The position numbers and the translations under genes are program-made. From assembly GCA_034401795.1 (NCBI GenBank), contig CM067371.1, forward strand, positions 83,207,306 through 83,271,305: 64,000 nucleotides of DNA, read 5' to 3'. The notes under the pieces are model-generated. The model was not told where the DNA came from and did not search any database. It saw only the letters and a list, made by a program, of their open reading frames with translations. Below, piece after piece: positions 29,930 through 42,057 of the stretch. The first letter of the stretch is position 1. Each line of letters begins with the position of its first letter. The DNA is from Chaetoderma sp. LZ-2023a (Eukaryota > Mollusca > Caudofoveata > Chaetodermatida > Chaetodermatidae).

Positions 29930-30440
29930 ATGTTATCATCAATTACATCACATCAAAATGCCTATTGAACATTGAATAGTCCGTCAAGTGTACGAATAGT
30001 GTGTCTTTACTATTTAATAAACATTCTGTTGAATATTTTGAAACTAATTTGACTGGGCGTGGAGGTTTTGTTGCCATCGACACCAACAGCACCTTGTCAA
30101 ATTAGTGTCAAAATATTCAACAGCTTACCTCTATAGTTACCTTGAAAGTGGGTTTCTGGGAATTCAGGAGTCAAAAGTATATAAATCGATGCAAACACGC
30201 GCAAAGCATGGGCTTAGCTAGAAATGGGCGAGACGTAGCTAGAAGCGGATCCCCTATATTACTAGGTTACTGTTACTAGGTTAACTATCTTCCTGCTGAA
30301 TTTCTGCAGAATACATGTTCAATGGGATTTAACTGTGGATATGCTGAATATGTTGAAAAATTTGGCTGAAAGTTGTTGGTGGCTTTGACAACAAGCGCCT
30401 TCAGTTAAATTGTTTTACAAATATTCAGTAGGTCCAGAGT
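29930..30440. repeat. Family A and A2 palindromic repeats
   Basis: 30015-30135 is a family A hairpin (TGTTGAATATTTTGAAACTA paired with TCAAAATATTCAACAG), followed by the family tail near 30200-30245 (GGGCTTAGCTAGAAATGGGC). 30340-30440 is an A2 copy with AAAGTTGTTGGTGGC and GGTCCAGAGTTG. Confidence 0.6.
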
Positions 30441-30698
30441 TGTTATTACAACCACAAACAACCGTACTGTTCAATCACTAGTTAAATTAATTTACCTACA
30501 TTTAGCACCCGAAAAGTTTTAAAATCTTACTCCAGCACAAGAACCATAACTCTGTTCTATTCTAGACTTCTAGAATGAAATACCGCCCTTATTGTCAGTC
30601 AGTTAGACTGCTACCAGTCTAGACAGCTCTGAGAGTGACCCGAGTCATTGCACATGCGCAAGAACTACCACTTGCAAACCGCAAGGATATTATTAGCT

Positions 30699-32100
30699 TT
30701 GGCCAGTTGAGCTTATGATATGGCGACCATCCATCGTCCATCCATCTGTCTGTCTGTCTCTCTGTCCATCAACTTTTGCTTTAAACTTCTCAAGAACCAC
30801 TTGGCCGTTTTCAATTATATTCAGCAGGATGCATCCTTAGGGCAAATAGATTCAAGTTTGTTCAAACGAAGCCGATCGGCCAATGTGGCCGGTGGCCATC
30901 TTGGATTTTTGCCGATTTTTAAAAATGGCTAAAAATCCTCTTTGAAACCTCTTGGCGAATCGATTCAAAACTCATGAAACATCATTTAGGGCAAGAGCTA
31001 AGCCAAGTTTGTTCAAGGGAACTTGATTTACCAAGTAAAACGACCTCTAGAACCGCTGAAGAGATCAGGCCGAAATTTGGGAGATATGATAAAAGGACTA
31101 AGGGCCTTTAAAGTTTGTTCAAATGGAAATTGCTCAGTCAAAAAACATTGCCACCAATGGCCGATCAAAATGTAATGTATTTGGGCGGCCATATTGGTTT
31201 TTGTTATTTGATGGATTTTGAGGCCGAAATTGATTTTCTATATGTTTTTGGGTATTCCCGATTTCAAATTTGGCATTTTCAAAACTCGAATAAATGGTTT
31301 GGTGGTCAATCTTGGATAATTTTGCCGCCAAAAGCTCCTATACTAAAGTAATGGGAAATTTAAAATGTCTTCTCGATAACCACTTGGCCGATTTAAATTA
31401 TATTTTGCAGGAACATTCTGTAGGACATGAAGATTCATGTTTGTTCAAACGAAGCCGATCAACCAGTTTGGCCGGTGGCTATCTTGTATTTTGGCCATTT
31501 TTAGAAATATCTTTAAAAATCTCCGAAACCACTGGGCATCGATACAAAACTCATGACATATGATCTAGGGGAAGAGCTGAACCAAGTTTGGTCAAGGGAA
31601 CTTGATTGGCCAAATAGTTTGGTAGCCATCTTGGATGAACTGGTTTTCGCGAAAAACGACCTCCAGAACCACTGAATGGATCGTACCGAAATTTGGCAGA
31701 TATTATTACGGACTAAGGGCCATTAAGGTTTGTTCAAGGGAATTTGATACGTAAAAAAATATGGCTGCCATGGACCAATCAAAATGTAGTGTTTGGCGAC
31801 CATATTGGATATTTCTATTTGGTGGATTTTGAAACCAAAATTGGTTTTATATAGGTTGTTAGGTATTCTGATTTCAAATCTGCCATTTACGAAATTGTCG
31901 GATAAGCGGTTTGTCGGCTATCTTGGATCTTTTCCCCGCCAAAAACTCCCATACTAAAGCAACGGGAAATTTAAGATGTCTTCTCGAGAACCACTGAGCT
32001 GATTTCAAGTATATTTGACAGGAAGCCTCCTTAGGGAGTAGGGATACACGTTTGTTCAAAGGAAGATGATTGGCCAATTTGGCCCACGGCCATCTTGGGG
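30699..32100 (+). repeat. Family D repeat block, second copy
   Basis: Starts GAGCTTATGATATGGCGACC and carries three versions of the unit start near 30793, 31377 and 31992 (TTGGCCGATTTAAATTATAT and similar), spaced about 590-610 bp. The closing CTCCTGGTGAGCGAGACAGG is missing. It is not coding. Confidence 0.75.
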
Positions 32101-32823
<723 letters not shown>

Positions 32824-33562
32824 CCTTTATCAGAGCAACACATTTTAAATGACAAAAACGTACAGTTGGAAACAAATTGGAATTCCAATGCAAAATATGG
32901 GGTCATGATAATGCCATTTTAGATTTGTGACATCATACCATTTCCATTTTCTAAAATCTGTCATTAATGCGGCATTAGTATGCATCGAAATCATTGGCTA
33001 ATATATTCTTTAGTGATTTCGCGCAGTATGTGGTCAAAAGGTCTATGTGGTCCTCGGTGTTTCTTATTAATCAATTTCTATGGACATTTCAAAGGTGGAC
33101 CTGGCGGCTGTGAGGCCACTCGCCGGTCATGATTATTGTCACCCCATCCCCATTATCATAACCATTGCCACGCCACATCTCACCAGATGCGAGTTCCGGT
33201 GATTTCTTGCATTTAAATACTGCTGTACTCCCTATGCGTGCTACAACAATATTGGGTGTGATCCTGTAATTGTGCAGAAACCATGGATAGACACTTTCAA
33301 GATTCAAGATTATTTTCGTATTTAGTCGTCAGTATTAGAGATTACAACAGGCAGTCCACCAAAGGCAATCCTATGAAGTGGTGGACTCCTAACATATAAA
33401 CATTAATTGCACAATATATTATGACATATATAATATGATGTAACATAAACAGACATATATTACGTGATACTATATGAACCGTAGGTACATACATGTAGGA
33501 TACAACAGTAAAACAGGACAATTACATTCATGAACATAAAGGGATGCAGGGTAGGATAGTGA

Positions 33563-33629
33563 GGGGGGGGGGGGGGGGGGGAGGGGGGGGGGGGGGGGGG
33601 CGGGGGAGCTCATCTATTATATATTACCA

Positions 33630-33676
<47 letters not shown>
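33563..33676. repeat. Poly-G tract and (ATT)n microsatellite
   Basis: 33563-33606 is almost pure G with one A and one C. 33630-33676 is (ATT)n. Sequence length through the G run is unlikely to be accurate. Confidence 0.9.
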
Positions 33677-33677
<1 letters not shown>

Positions 33678-33859
33678 TCCGATACCGTTTTACATTTAAT
33701 GTTCTGTTCCGGTGAACAGATGCCTTGAATAGTTCAAGTAGTAAAGCGTGATAAGCTGTGGTCCGACGTTATAAATTCTTAGACTGCAACACAGCTCGTA
33801 ATAGCATTAATAATGCTAAAAGAAGTTGGTATGCCTCCAGGTCAGGACAGTAAGTTAAC

Positions 33860-34500
33860 ATGTTAATTAGTGAGTAGTGCTTCGCTGAGCACTCCGAGCA
33901 CAATCGGATTGGAAGGCTCTCTTTGGGAAGCAATGTTTTCCATCACCGTGCCCAGAATGGCCAACAGGACACCTCAGCTCACTCCGGAAGCATGCCAAGT
34001 TGTTCCAGAGCTGTGCTGTGTAATGGCCATGGCGGTGGTGGTTAGTGGTGTGGTTTCTAGTAGTTGTCAATAATTATGTTTTTGATGAATTTTTTGGATG
34101 ATTTTAACATGAGAATTTGTGTACGTATGTCTGTATCTGTATTATTCCATAGTTGTATTGCTTGGTAGGATGGTGTTCGTGTAGCTGCCTCTGTTAGGTG
34201 GTATGTGACGCGTAGGTTGGAACTTGTCCTTGTGTTGTGCGTATGTATGTCTGCATTTATTGAAAAAAGATTGGATAGAGATTAGGGTAGGTTGCCATTG
34301 TGGTAGTCCTTTAGAATTGCATGTAATTGAACCCTTCCAATGTCTTCGAGTTTTGTCCCCCTGCTCTTTGCGAAAATAGTTTGATAGATTGCTTTTGTAG
34401 TGATTTTAGTTAAGTTTCCCGTTTTAGCCTCCATCAACTTCAACATGGCTACCTTTAAATTAAATCTTATAGAGATGCAAGATAAGAGGCGATAAGAGAG
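33860..34500 (-). pseudogene. LINE reverse-transcriptase C-terminal fragment
   Basis: On the minus strand a frame from about 34460 downward reads LEDIGRVQLHAILKDYHNGN, then, past an in-frame TAA near 34285, NADIHTHNTRTSSNLRV, TEAATRTPSYQAIQLWNN. The HTHNTR followed 25-30 residues later by LWNN is the usual ending of Jockey/CR1/L2-type LINE proteins. The upstream RT is absent, so this is a 5'-truncated insertion. The clade is not resolved. Confidence 0.6.
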
Positions 34501-35310
34501 ATAAGAAGATAATGGAGCGGGAGGGGTGGAGCGGTTTATCCAGTCTTTCAACAGGAAGTGCGAAGCTGAGTCGGTCGATCGCTTGCTACTTGTAGGCTAC
34601 AACGCGACAGAGCCGTCACTGTTTATAACTATTTCAAGGGAGATAAACTGGCTAAACGTGTTACAATCCTGGCTGTAAGGAGTGCACACCCTTGCTACTT
34701 GAACAATCCCAACCATTTGAAAACTGATTATTGACCTCATACTCAAAGCAATCCTATATAAAAAGCTGAAATAGTCACAATATAAAAGGGTTGTACCCAA
34801 TCTGGTGGCAGAGGTGTATAAACGTACTTTGACCTGGTGTGGGGGGGGGGGGGGGACAAAACCTAAGGAGCGCGATGGGGATACACTATGGGACAGCAAA
34901 AGCCCGTGGCGCCCCCCCCCCCCCCCTTCCTCATTTCGCAAAGTTCTATGGCCGCCACAATGTGTATTCACATATATGATCCCGTAACGTAGACATTTGA
35001 CCCTTTAAGCTGAAACTCAAATCATATCTAGCCAATTACAATATAACTGCATCTGCCAGATTTGGTTATCTATCCTTTTGTACCAGATGTAGGCCTACTG
35101 TAGATAAGCAGCCATATGTCCTACAGACGGCATCAGTCACAAACGTCGTACCATGGAATTTAATCAATATGCAAATCGCGTCCTCCAGGAATTAGTGACC
35201 ATTGTTGACACAACGCCTTTGGATAAGCCTATACAGTACAGCTCATGAAAAATAAGTTAACACGTTCCCAGAGCAAAAAACAGAGGCGTGTTAGTTAATA
35301 TAATTTTGAA
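34501..35310. other. Stretch without recognised gene; G and C homopolymers
   Basis: A G run of about 15 at 34840-34855 and a C run of about 16 at 34911-34927 lie 60 bases apart and could pair. Open frames around them are compositional. No gene seen. Confidence 0.45.
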
Positions 35311-35319
35311 CACGATGTA

Positions 35320-35430
35320 AAATGTTCGGTTGAAATTTTGAAGACAATTGGATTGGAAAACATTGCCGATTAAGGCAACAGTGTCTTTCAATCCAATTAT
35401 GTTTCAAAATATTCAACAGTGCGTTCTATT
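35320..35430. repeat. Diverged family A hairpin
   Basis: GAAATTTTGAAGACAATTGG and CAATCCAATTATGTTTCAAA are the arms; GCCGATTAAGGC is a small inner stem. It ends AATATTCAACAG, as in other family A copies. Confidence 0.55.
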
Positions 35431-35589
35431 TTGTTTTGGAAACCCATTAATTTATTTCCCAGCTGTACTGTTCTTTGGATGCCTATATTTGGATAGCTAG
35501 GCGCATGTTAGCGACCTGCGGAGTACGACCACTTACATAAAGTGGGTTTAATGTACGCAATGCATCTTGTGTACTAGCAGAATTAGTTA

Positions 35590-36545
35590 ATCATTATAGA
35601 GGAGTGGCAGAATTGACCTCTCCATTTTATATATCCATCATATCACGTTATAATTAACTACATGACGTGTAGGATGACACCATGACCAATGAGGTCATTA
35701 TGACGTCATGAATGACGGAGATACGTCACGAACGCATAATTGAAGACGGATGCGTTGTTGTATGAATTGTATATCTACTATTTAATAAATATTCTGTTGA
35801 ATAGTTTGAAACTAATTTAACTGGACGCTGTTGCTGCCATAGGCAGCAAACATCGTCGTGTCGTNNNNNNNNNNNNNNNNNNNNNNNNNNNNNNNNNNNN
35901 NNNNNNNNNNNNNNNNNNNNNNNNNNNNNNNNNNNNNNNNNNNNNNNNNNNNNNNNNNNNNNNNNNNNNNNNNNNNNNNNNNNNNNNNNNNNNNNNNNNN
36001 NNNNNNNNNNNNNNNNNNNNNNNNNNNNNNNNNNNNNNNNNNNNNNNNNNNNNNNNNNNNNNNNNNNNNNNNNNNNNNNNNNNNNNNNNNNNNNNNNNNN
36101 NNNNNNNNNNNNNNNNNNNNNNNNNNNNNNNNNNNNNNNNNNNNNNNNNNNNNNNNNNNNNNNNNNNNNNNNNNNNNNNNNNNNNNNNNNNNNNNNNNNN
36201 NNNNNNNNNNNNNNNNNNNNNNNNNNNNNNNNNNNNNNNNNNNNNNNNNNNNNNNNNNNNNNNNNNNNNNNNNNNNNNNNNNNNNNNNNNNNNNNNNNNN
36301 NNNNNNNNNNNNNNNNNNNNNNNNNNNNNNNNNNNNNNNNNNNNNNNNNNNNNNNNNNNNNNNNGTTGCTGCCATAGGCAGCAACAGCACTCAGTTAAAT
36401 TAGTTTCAAAATATTTAACAGCTTACCTGTATAGTTTTCTGGAAATTCATAGTCAGGGAGTTGAGAGATCGATCGATCCCAACACGGACGAGGTGTGGGT
36501 GGAGTTTAGCCAGAACTGGGTGGGGCTTAGCAAAAACTATAAAGG
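35590..36545. repeat. Long family A repeat interrupted by an assembly gap
   Basis: The left part (35630-35864) and right part (36365-36545) are the two arms of a family A hairpin. Both sides of the gap carry GTTGCTGCCATAGGCAGCAA. The right part continues with the family tail GTGTGGGTGGAGTTTAGCCA. Open frames running through the gap are meaningless. Confidence 0.75.
35865..36364. other. Assembly gap, exactly 500 N
   Basis: 500 consecutive N. The round number suggests a nominal or estimated gap. It falls at the tip of a palindrome. Confidence 0.98.
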
Positions 36546-37261
36546 TCCATTCAGAAAGATGCCTCTAAAACCTTTGACAGGCAAAATTCAGTACAAATGT
36601 GTCATCTATGGTAGTTGCATTATATAGATCATTGGGGGCCGGATGATACATTTGTTTTTTGCTTCCGGGGGTGGGGGGGGGGCATTTGGGGGTCGAAATT
36701 AGATCATGACCATCCATTGTCCAGCAGCATTCGTCAACAATAGTATCACGTCTCGCCATGTGTTGATGGTTTACAACAAAATTTGGCAAATATGTCCCTA
36801 GTGATATTATTTATTAGAAGGATGAAAATTATGTGAATACATTCTTTAAAAAAATAGAGTTATGGCCCTAGCATATTTACGGTGTATTGAAACATATGGG
36901 AAATTCAATTGTGGCCCATCTTATTGTTCAATATATTAATTCGACACATTGTGAGATTGTTGATATTAGCAATATGTATCACATTGCCGAGAATCGGGTT
37001 AAATTGTTACCATGTTATAGAGTTAAATCCCCTTATATTAGGTATTGATGTCTATGGAAACAATTCGGAAAGGATAATAGTCTTGAGATGTCTTGACATA
37101 TTTGCACAAAACTTGGTGGGTGACAAAATCTGAACCCAGGTTACCAGCTCTCTAGAGAATAGGTCAGTTTGACCTAGTTTCTGGAAAATATAAGCCAAAG
37201 GTATATTTAATTCCCATTGAAACCAATAGTAATTTAACCATATATTACTTTTGTCAAACCT

Positions 37262-37299
<38 letters not shown>

Positions 37300-38690
37300 G
37301 ACCTAATTTATATCTGGGTGTTTGGCATCCAACGGTGCCAAGTTGGGTCAAAATGTATATAGAAATAAACAAATTAATTTCCTTTTTCCATTTTTTCAAT
37401 GACCTCAATAGGCCTACTCCAAGTAACTAAGGGGAGGTAACGTTGTAATATATCGAAAATTTAACACGAAAAACATATTGTCAATAACAACAATCTCCCA
37501 AAGTTTACAAATATTACATTGAAGAATAAGAAAACGAGCCACATAGGATCCAATACTTTAAAACTCCATATGTTTCAGTACAGCGAAAATGTGCGAGTGT
37601 CGTAACTATTTTTTAGGATGTATGAACTCCATGTTCATCCATCTAATAGATAATACCACTAGGGACATATTTGCCAAGTTTAGTTTTAAACCATCAAGAA
37701 ATGGCGAGACCTGCTACTATTTTTGACGAACGATACTAGACCTAATTTCGATCTCAAATGTTTGTTGGGGCAAAAACAAAGGTGTCATTCAACCTATTGA
37801 TGTTCCCAGTGACCATACAGGGTGTCATATTGTACTGTACTTTGCCCTGCCACTGTCACATTTTTGGATTCTGCCACTCCACTATTACTCTAAATGAAAA
37901 TTATTTTTTTTCTGTGTCTTAGACATCGGCTAAAATGACTGCATCTCAAGTGCAAAGTAAATCATTTTCGATGAAATTTTGTCCGTGCACCGTTATGAAG
38001 GGTAACCTGATTCAAGGCACACGGCCGAGGTAAAAACGCCCAACCCTTCTAAAACAACTCAAGTGCGCCAATTATTTCCATCTTTGTTCAACTAATGGAT
38101 TATCTCCCTGTGCAATAAGCTCACATCCAACCGAAGCCTGTGTAGTGACCCCACCCCACCCGCACACACGATTCGCCCCCACCCCCACGCACGCAATCAC
38201 GCACGCACGCACACACCGCCCTGCCTGCCTGTCTGTCTGGCCTCACGATATCTTCGGAGTCCACTAAAAATCACTAAATTTGTCCCATCCATTCATGTTA
38301 TAGGTGGCTAGCAATTCTATGAGATTCATGTCAAAGTATCAAATATCTAGGCCACATGGTCACAAGATACACCACGCGGTGGTGTGTTGTAAGGTAAAAC
38401 GCATTTGCACGAGATTTTGAAATAATCTTTTCACAATATGTCTTTCTGAGACCTAGACGGTTTAATGTCATGTATTGGTTTTGATTTCTTATCGGTATCT
38501 TAACCGTATCTACTTGTTTCTATAACAACACAAAATTGGGGAGAATTTTGTGCCTCGACATTCCATCGTGACATCGACATTTAACTTCTGTACTTGAGAT
38601 CCAGACACAGATAATGATTTCGTCATGTGGATACATATTTTAAAAAAGACATCGTTTGTAATAACAAAGACAGATTAATAGGCATTGGTA
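36546..38690. other. Stretch without recognised gene; short microsatellites
   Basis: Contains (ATT)n at 37264-37299 and CA/CG-rich runs at 38155-38230 (GCACGCACGCACACACC). Segments near 36560-36790 and 37620-37760 share phrases (ACTAGGGACATATTTGCCAA in both senses), so a dispersed repeat is present in two inverted copies. No coding domain seen. Confidence 0.45.
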
Positions 38691-38695
38691 TGTCT

Positions 38696-39290
38696 GATTA
38701 CTGTATTCTGCGGCTGTAGTAGTAGTAGAAACATCCTACAGATGCAATCAGTCCTTCTTCGCTTTTGCCCACTGTGCCTTGTCCTCAGCCGAAATCCTTA
38801 GCTTCCTCAAGTCCATTCTTGACTTGAGTGTACCGACTTTTACAGACAGTGGCAATGTACTGCACATCTTGTATAGTACATTGTTGGAAATTGTGCTGTC
38901 TGGTCATCGGTGTCCAGTGTTGGTGCGTAGGTGTTTGCGGTGGAGGCATCGAGTTTGTCTAGAGCTGTCTTTGGAGCTTCCCAACTGTTACAGTTATACA
39001 GCATCAAGGATACGCAGGTTGCATTGTATAAACGTAGCCTCTTTATCAAGGGCATCTTTGATCTACGAATCCATAGCTTCCAGAAGGACTGGAAAGCTGT
39101 TCCCCATGACGCAGCATGCAGAAATGTCAGCAGTACTGCAAAGCAGTGAGCCCAGGATTTAATTTTTCCTCCATGGTTCGCCGCCATGAAGTGGGTCGTG
39201 ATTTTCTATAGTTTCATGCTTTATCGATAGGTATATGTGGGTGAACTATGTTTTGGATTCATTCATAAAGAGATTCTCAATTTTTTTGTA
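38696..39290 (-). pseudogene. RTE-like LINE, 3' fragment (same family as 640-4915)
   Basis: On the minus strand, MAANHGGKIKSWAHCFAVLL and ATCVSLMLYNCNSWEAPKTA match MAANHGGKVKSWAHCFAVLL and ISLMLYNCNSWAAPKAALDK of the element at 4200-4560. The untranslated end TAGGATGTTTCTACTACTAC is also shared. The fragment covers the last 600 bases only, with frameshifts, and is in the opposite orientation to the first copy. Confidence 0.8.
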
Positions 39291-39299
39291 TGTGATATG

Positions 39300-40216
39300 T
39301 ATATACCACCAGAATCCTCCAAATATTACTTAAACGTAGCGTTTGGCAAAATTGAACAGGACTTTCTAACTCTTAACAGTAAGTATGAAATAGTCTACTT
39401 AGTTTGAGATTTTAATGCAAAAACTGAATCACAGCGTGACTGAAATTTATGATAAATCCAGCAGTTTAGAGAAGACGATTGGGCAAATGAAAAACTTCAA
39501 AAATAGTCATTCAATGGATTCCTTATAGAAAGACGCAGCCAATGCCAAGCACTACTGAACGGCAATGGTCGAAAGTTATTGCAGCTATGCAAAAATCTTT
39601 GCACATTTCTTTTAAATAGCAGCCTAGGTAAAGACGCAGTAATGGGCAAAGCGACTTGTAGACATGGAACTGTATTAAATTATCTAATAGTGAATAGGAA
39701 ATTTATTGAAATAGTAAAAGGATTTGAGATATACGACTATGATCCGCTAATTTCAGACATACAACCAGCCATGGTTCGGCAAAGAATGTTCCGAGAAACG
39801 CCAACTATACCATATATTCTCAACAAAACTGAAAACAACTATCAGGGACTTAAAGCAGCTAGCAACCAATAAAAAAAACCAGAGCAGTTCGGCAGTACTC
39901 GCAAGACATGCGACACCAATTACACACCAAGCTATGCAACCTACGCAAAACGGACACAAAATCATTTTGGAAGTTAATTAACAGTAAACACAAGAAAACC
40001 GTTGATACACACACATTGAGATTGATAAGCTCTTTGAATATTATAAGTCAGTTTATAGAAACAGACGACATAAGCCCTGAAATTGAAATCCGGAACTGTA
40101 AGGAACTCGGTGTACCTATCATACAAAACGAAATTGCTGAAGAAATCAAACGTTTGAAACAAGGAAAGGCGGTGGGACTTGACCAATTAAGTAATGGATA
40201 TATTAAAGCTATATAG
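39300..40216 (+). pseudogene. Second LINE type: endonuclease and RT N-terminal fragments
   Basis: Frames on the plus strand give YMPPESSKYY (39300) and a QDFLTLNSKYEIVYLV-DFNAKT segment (39358), matching the GDFNA region of LINE endonucleases. RHGTVLNYLIVNRKF (39660) and, at 39970-40210, FWKLINSKHKK and IKRLKQGKAVGLDQLSNGYI follow; the latter is the RT start motif (LK.GKA.G.D.I.NE). The order endonuclease-linker-RT is kept but catalytic boxes of the palm are absent. It ends abruptly near 40216. Confidence 0.65.
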
Positions 40217-40580
40217 ACGTAATGATTCATATCTATGAAAAACTCTAACTTAATCTTAGACAATGAACGGGAGGCGGATTACGGTGGAGAGTGCGTGGTC
40301 GATCCTGCCGCGGTGAGGGCTGTCATTCCTCATATGTCGGTGGTGCAACTGGCTGACAGTTGTGGTATGTTGCGTGACTGATGTACCGGCGGAATGGTGC
40401 TGCCGATTCCTCCCGATGACTCCGCAATGTTCATCGCGAATATAGGATTTCGCTAGACAGGGCCGGTGCGGGAGGTTGTCTATGTAATGGATTATCACCC
40501 GGCCATACTGTCTCCGTAGATGACACGGGTGAATGATAGTAGTCTGAAGGAGTGTATATATGCCCGTAATCGGGTCTTTG

Positions 40581-41051
40581 TCAGAGTCGTCCACGATTCG
40601 GCCCTAGTGGTGTTGGCCTGTCGCGGACGTCCGAGATGGTTCTAAATTCTGTTCCCGCCTGTGAGGCATCCCGAAAGGTGCCATCGCTAACAGGCGAAAA
40701 CAGATGATAGTGCGGAGTTGTTGACTCCACAGAATTTCTGGCACAGTCGGTGAGCATATGTGCTGAAAATCCATCGTATGAGGCTACCTCTTGATCGAGG
40801 GAGTCCTCGCTGAATGGAGATGGGATTGAACTGAGCTCACTATATGGTGTGGGCGTGAGTTCGCTACGTGTTATTACTGTTGTTCTTTGGGCCCCACATC
40901 GGACACCCCTTGTAGCTCGCCAGGTAGTGTCAGGCCGTTCTGATGTCTCTTGTCGACTCGCCATGCCGCATGTGCACAACGAATGATGCCACTGGTTAGC
41001 ATCTGGTCTCGGGGTGACGGACCTTGAACGAGACTTCCCTGCGGGAAACAA
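40581..41051 (-). other. Minus-strand open frame, Ser/Pro-rich (alternative frame)
   Basis: A 156-codon open frame overlapping the module gene at 40874-41251 in another frame. It is rich in Ser, Pro and Thr (SELSSIPSPFSEDSLDQ). Beyond its TGA stop the same frame continues with Pro/Tyr-rich sequence (YSPSDYYHSPVSS and, past another TGA, PPTYEE) down to about 40320. It could be a frameshifted C-terminal region of the same gene, because a run of seven T sits between the two frames near 41062. No homology is recognised. Confidence 0.35.
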
Positions 41052-41251
41052 AAACGGGAAACAAAAAAACGGCTCCTAAGGCCGGTGTAACTCAATCGTT
41101 CCAGTGGGGCCATGCGACCATTGCCGTGAACATTAAACATAACAGTATCATCCCAAGAATTTGTGTCACCAGTCTGCCTGTCCATAGCAATTTCGTGATC
41201 TATGGACTTACAAGATTTGATTTGGTGACATAAAAATATAAGTCTATACAA
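40874..41251 (-). CDS. Unrecognised module, copy 1, downstream ORF
   Basis: A 125-codon open frame on the minus strand. Residues 25-52 include TGDTN, TVMFN, GNGRM and APLER. They align with the downstream ORF of copy 2 (44235-44522), where the same positions read TGDTN, TVWFN, GNSRM and PPLKR: 17 of 28 residues are identical and two more are Asp/Glu swaps. Many nucleotide differences fall at third codon positions, as expected of a protein-coding relation. Similarity continues weakly afterwards (SLVQG..PRDQMLTSG versus SVQSG..ARDLLLTG). A repeated CGGGAAACAAAAA motif inserts about 14 residues. I recognise no known family and assign no function. Confidence 0.5.
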   Translation of the reverse strand: MYRLIFLCHQIKSCKSIDHEIAMDRQTGDTNSWDDTVMFNVHGNGRMAPLERLSYTGLRSRFFVSRFCFPQGSLVQGPSPRDQMLTSGIIRCAHAAWRVDKRHQNGLTLPGELQGVSDVGPKEQQ

Positions 41252-41332
41252 TGCGTTTACCTAAAATATGCTAGATAAAACTACAATAAGAACATACGAA
41301 AATATAAGACATGCAGGCAGGTAGATGAACTT

Positions 41333-41623
41333 TTAAACATGGGGCTCCCGGAGGTACCACACAGACTCATAGGTCCGCAGAGGTATCCCCGCAAGGGAGG
41401 CTCCCATACACGAGACATAGCTATTTAACTTAATATGAGTTATTATACCTCTAGGCTGGAAGGAAGAAGAATATCTCAGACGAAAAGTGATGTGCCTCAC
41501 GCGGGCACTACTCCTAGTGCAATTTTGGGTGAGGAGTATTATCCTGGCGTGGACCGTCATCGCTGACTCCTTGCGAGAGGCAAGTGCCTCGCGCAGGCCT
41601 CCATCTCGGGAAGGTGCTGCCAT
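41333..41623 (-). CDS. Unrecognised module, copy 1, upstream ORF
   Basis: A 96-codon open frame on the minus strand, 81 bases upstream of the previous ORF and in the same direction. Its C-terminal third (IKLNSYVSCMGASLAGIPLR then WYLREPH) aligns with the frame 43803-44144 of copy 2 (ILN-LSNRARVLLCGDTPQ then VPLARAT). The DNA alignment is clearest around TTGCGGGGATACC and GTGTGGTACCTC. The function is unknown. A basic N-terminal half is the only other visible property. Confidence 0.4.
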   Translation of the reverse strand: MAAPSRDGGLREALASRKESAMTVHARIILLTQNCTRSSARVRHITFRLRYSSSFQPRGIITHIKLNSYVSCMGASLAGIPLRTYESVWYLREPHV

Positions 41624-41862
41624 AGCTTAAAGCGGGAGAAGAATAGCAGTAAAAAACAGGCCTACTCTAATATTTCAAACAAAAATGCTATACAAAGAAA
41701 AGACCATACCTAGTGAAATTATGACTGTAGGGGTGCGTACTGTTTTACGTGAAGACGGGACAGAAGTGTCCCGATGGATTCCTTCATCCCCGTCTTATGT
41801 ACTTCTAATATGCTGAGTTAGCAGTTGCTGTTTTATTTCTGCGGGCCTTCTGCTTTGCTTAA

Positions 41863-42057
41863 TTCCTTTTAGTTGTTTTCAAGACAAGAATTAGTTTGGG
41901 GCCGCAACTGGCCGATAACTACCTAGCTATTAGATATGGCGGTCACGGAGAACCGATGCCCGAGGACATCCGTACTGCAGACAGCGCTCTTACATGTTAC
42001 TTAGCGGGATCTCCGAACTGGGTGGGAATCCGGACATTCCACGCCGCAACCACATGA
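41863..42057 (+). other. Unassigned open frame in the island
   Basis: 64 codons without an early ATG. The frame reads LGPQLADNYLAIRYGGHGEP, then SALTCYLAGSPNWVGIRTFH. The residue mix is protein-like, and TTCCTTTTAG just upstream could be a splice acceptor. No family recognised; it may be an exon or a chance frame. Confidence 0.25.

Noticed and set aside
33867-34073. Overlapping 67-codon frames on both strands
   Set aside because: They lie over the LINE C-terminal fragment; only the minus-strand LINE frame is supported.
34597-34971. 124-codon minus-strand frame
   Set aside because: Runs through poly-G and poly-C tracts; no motif.
35812-36403. Open frames of 181-192 codons across 35812-36403
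   Set aside because: They run through 500 N and are not real.
40256-40594. 112-codon minus-strand frame
   Set aside because: No motif; another frame of the same stretch looks more protein-like, but it also has stops.
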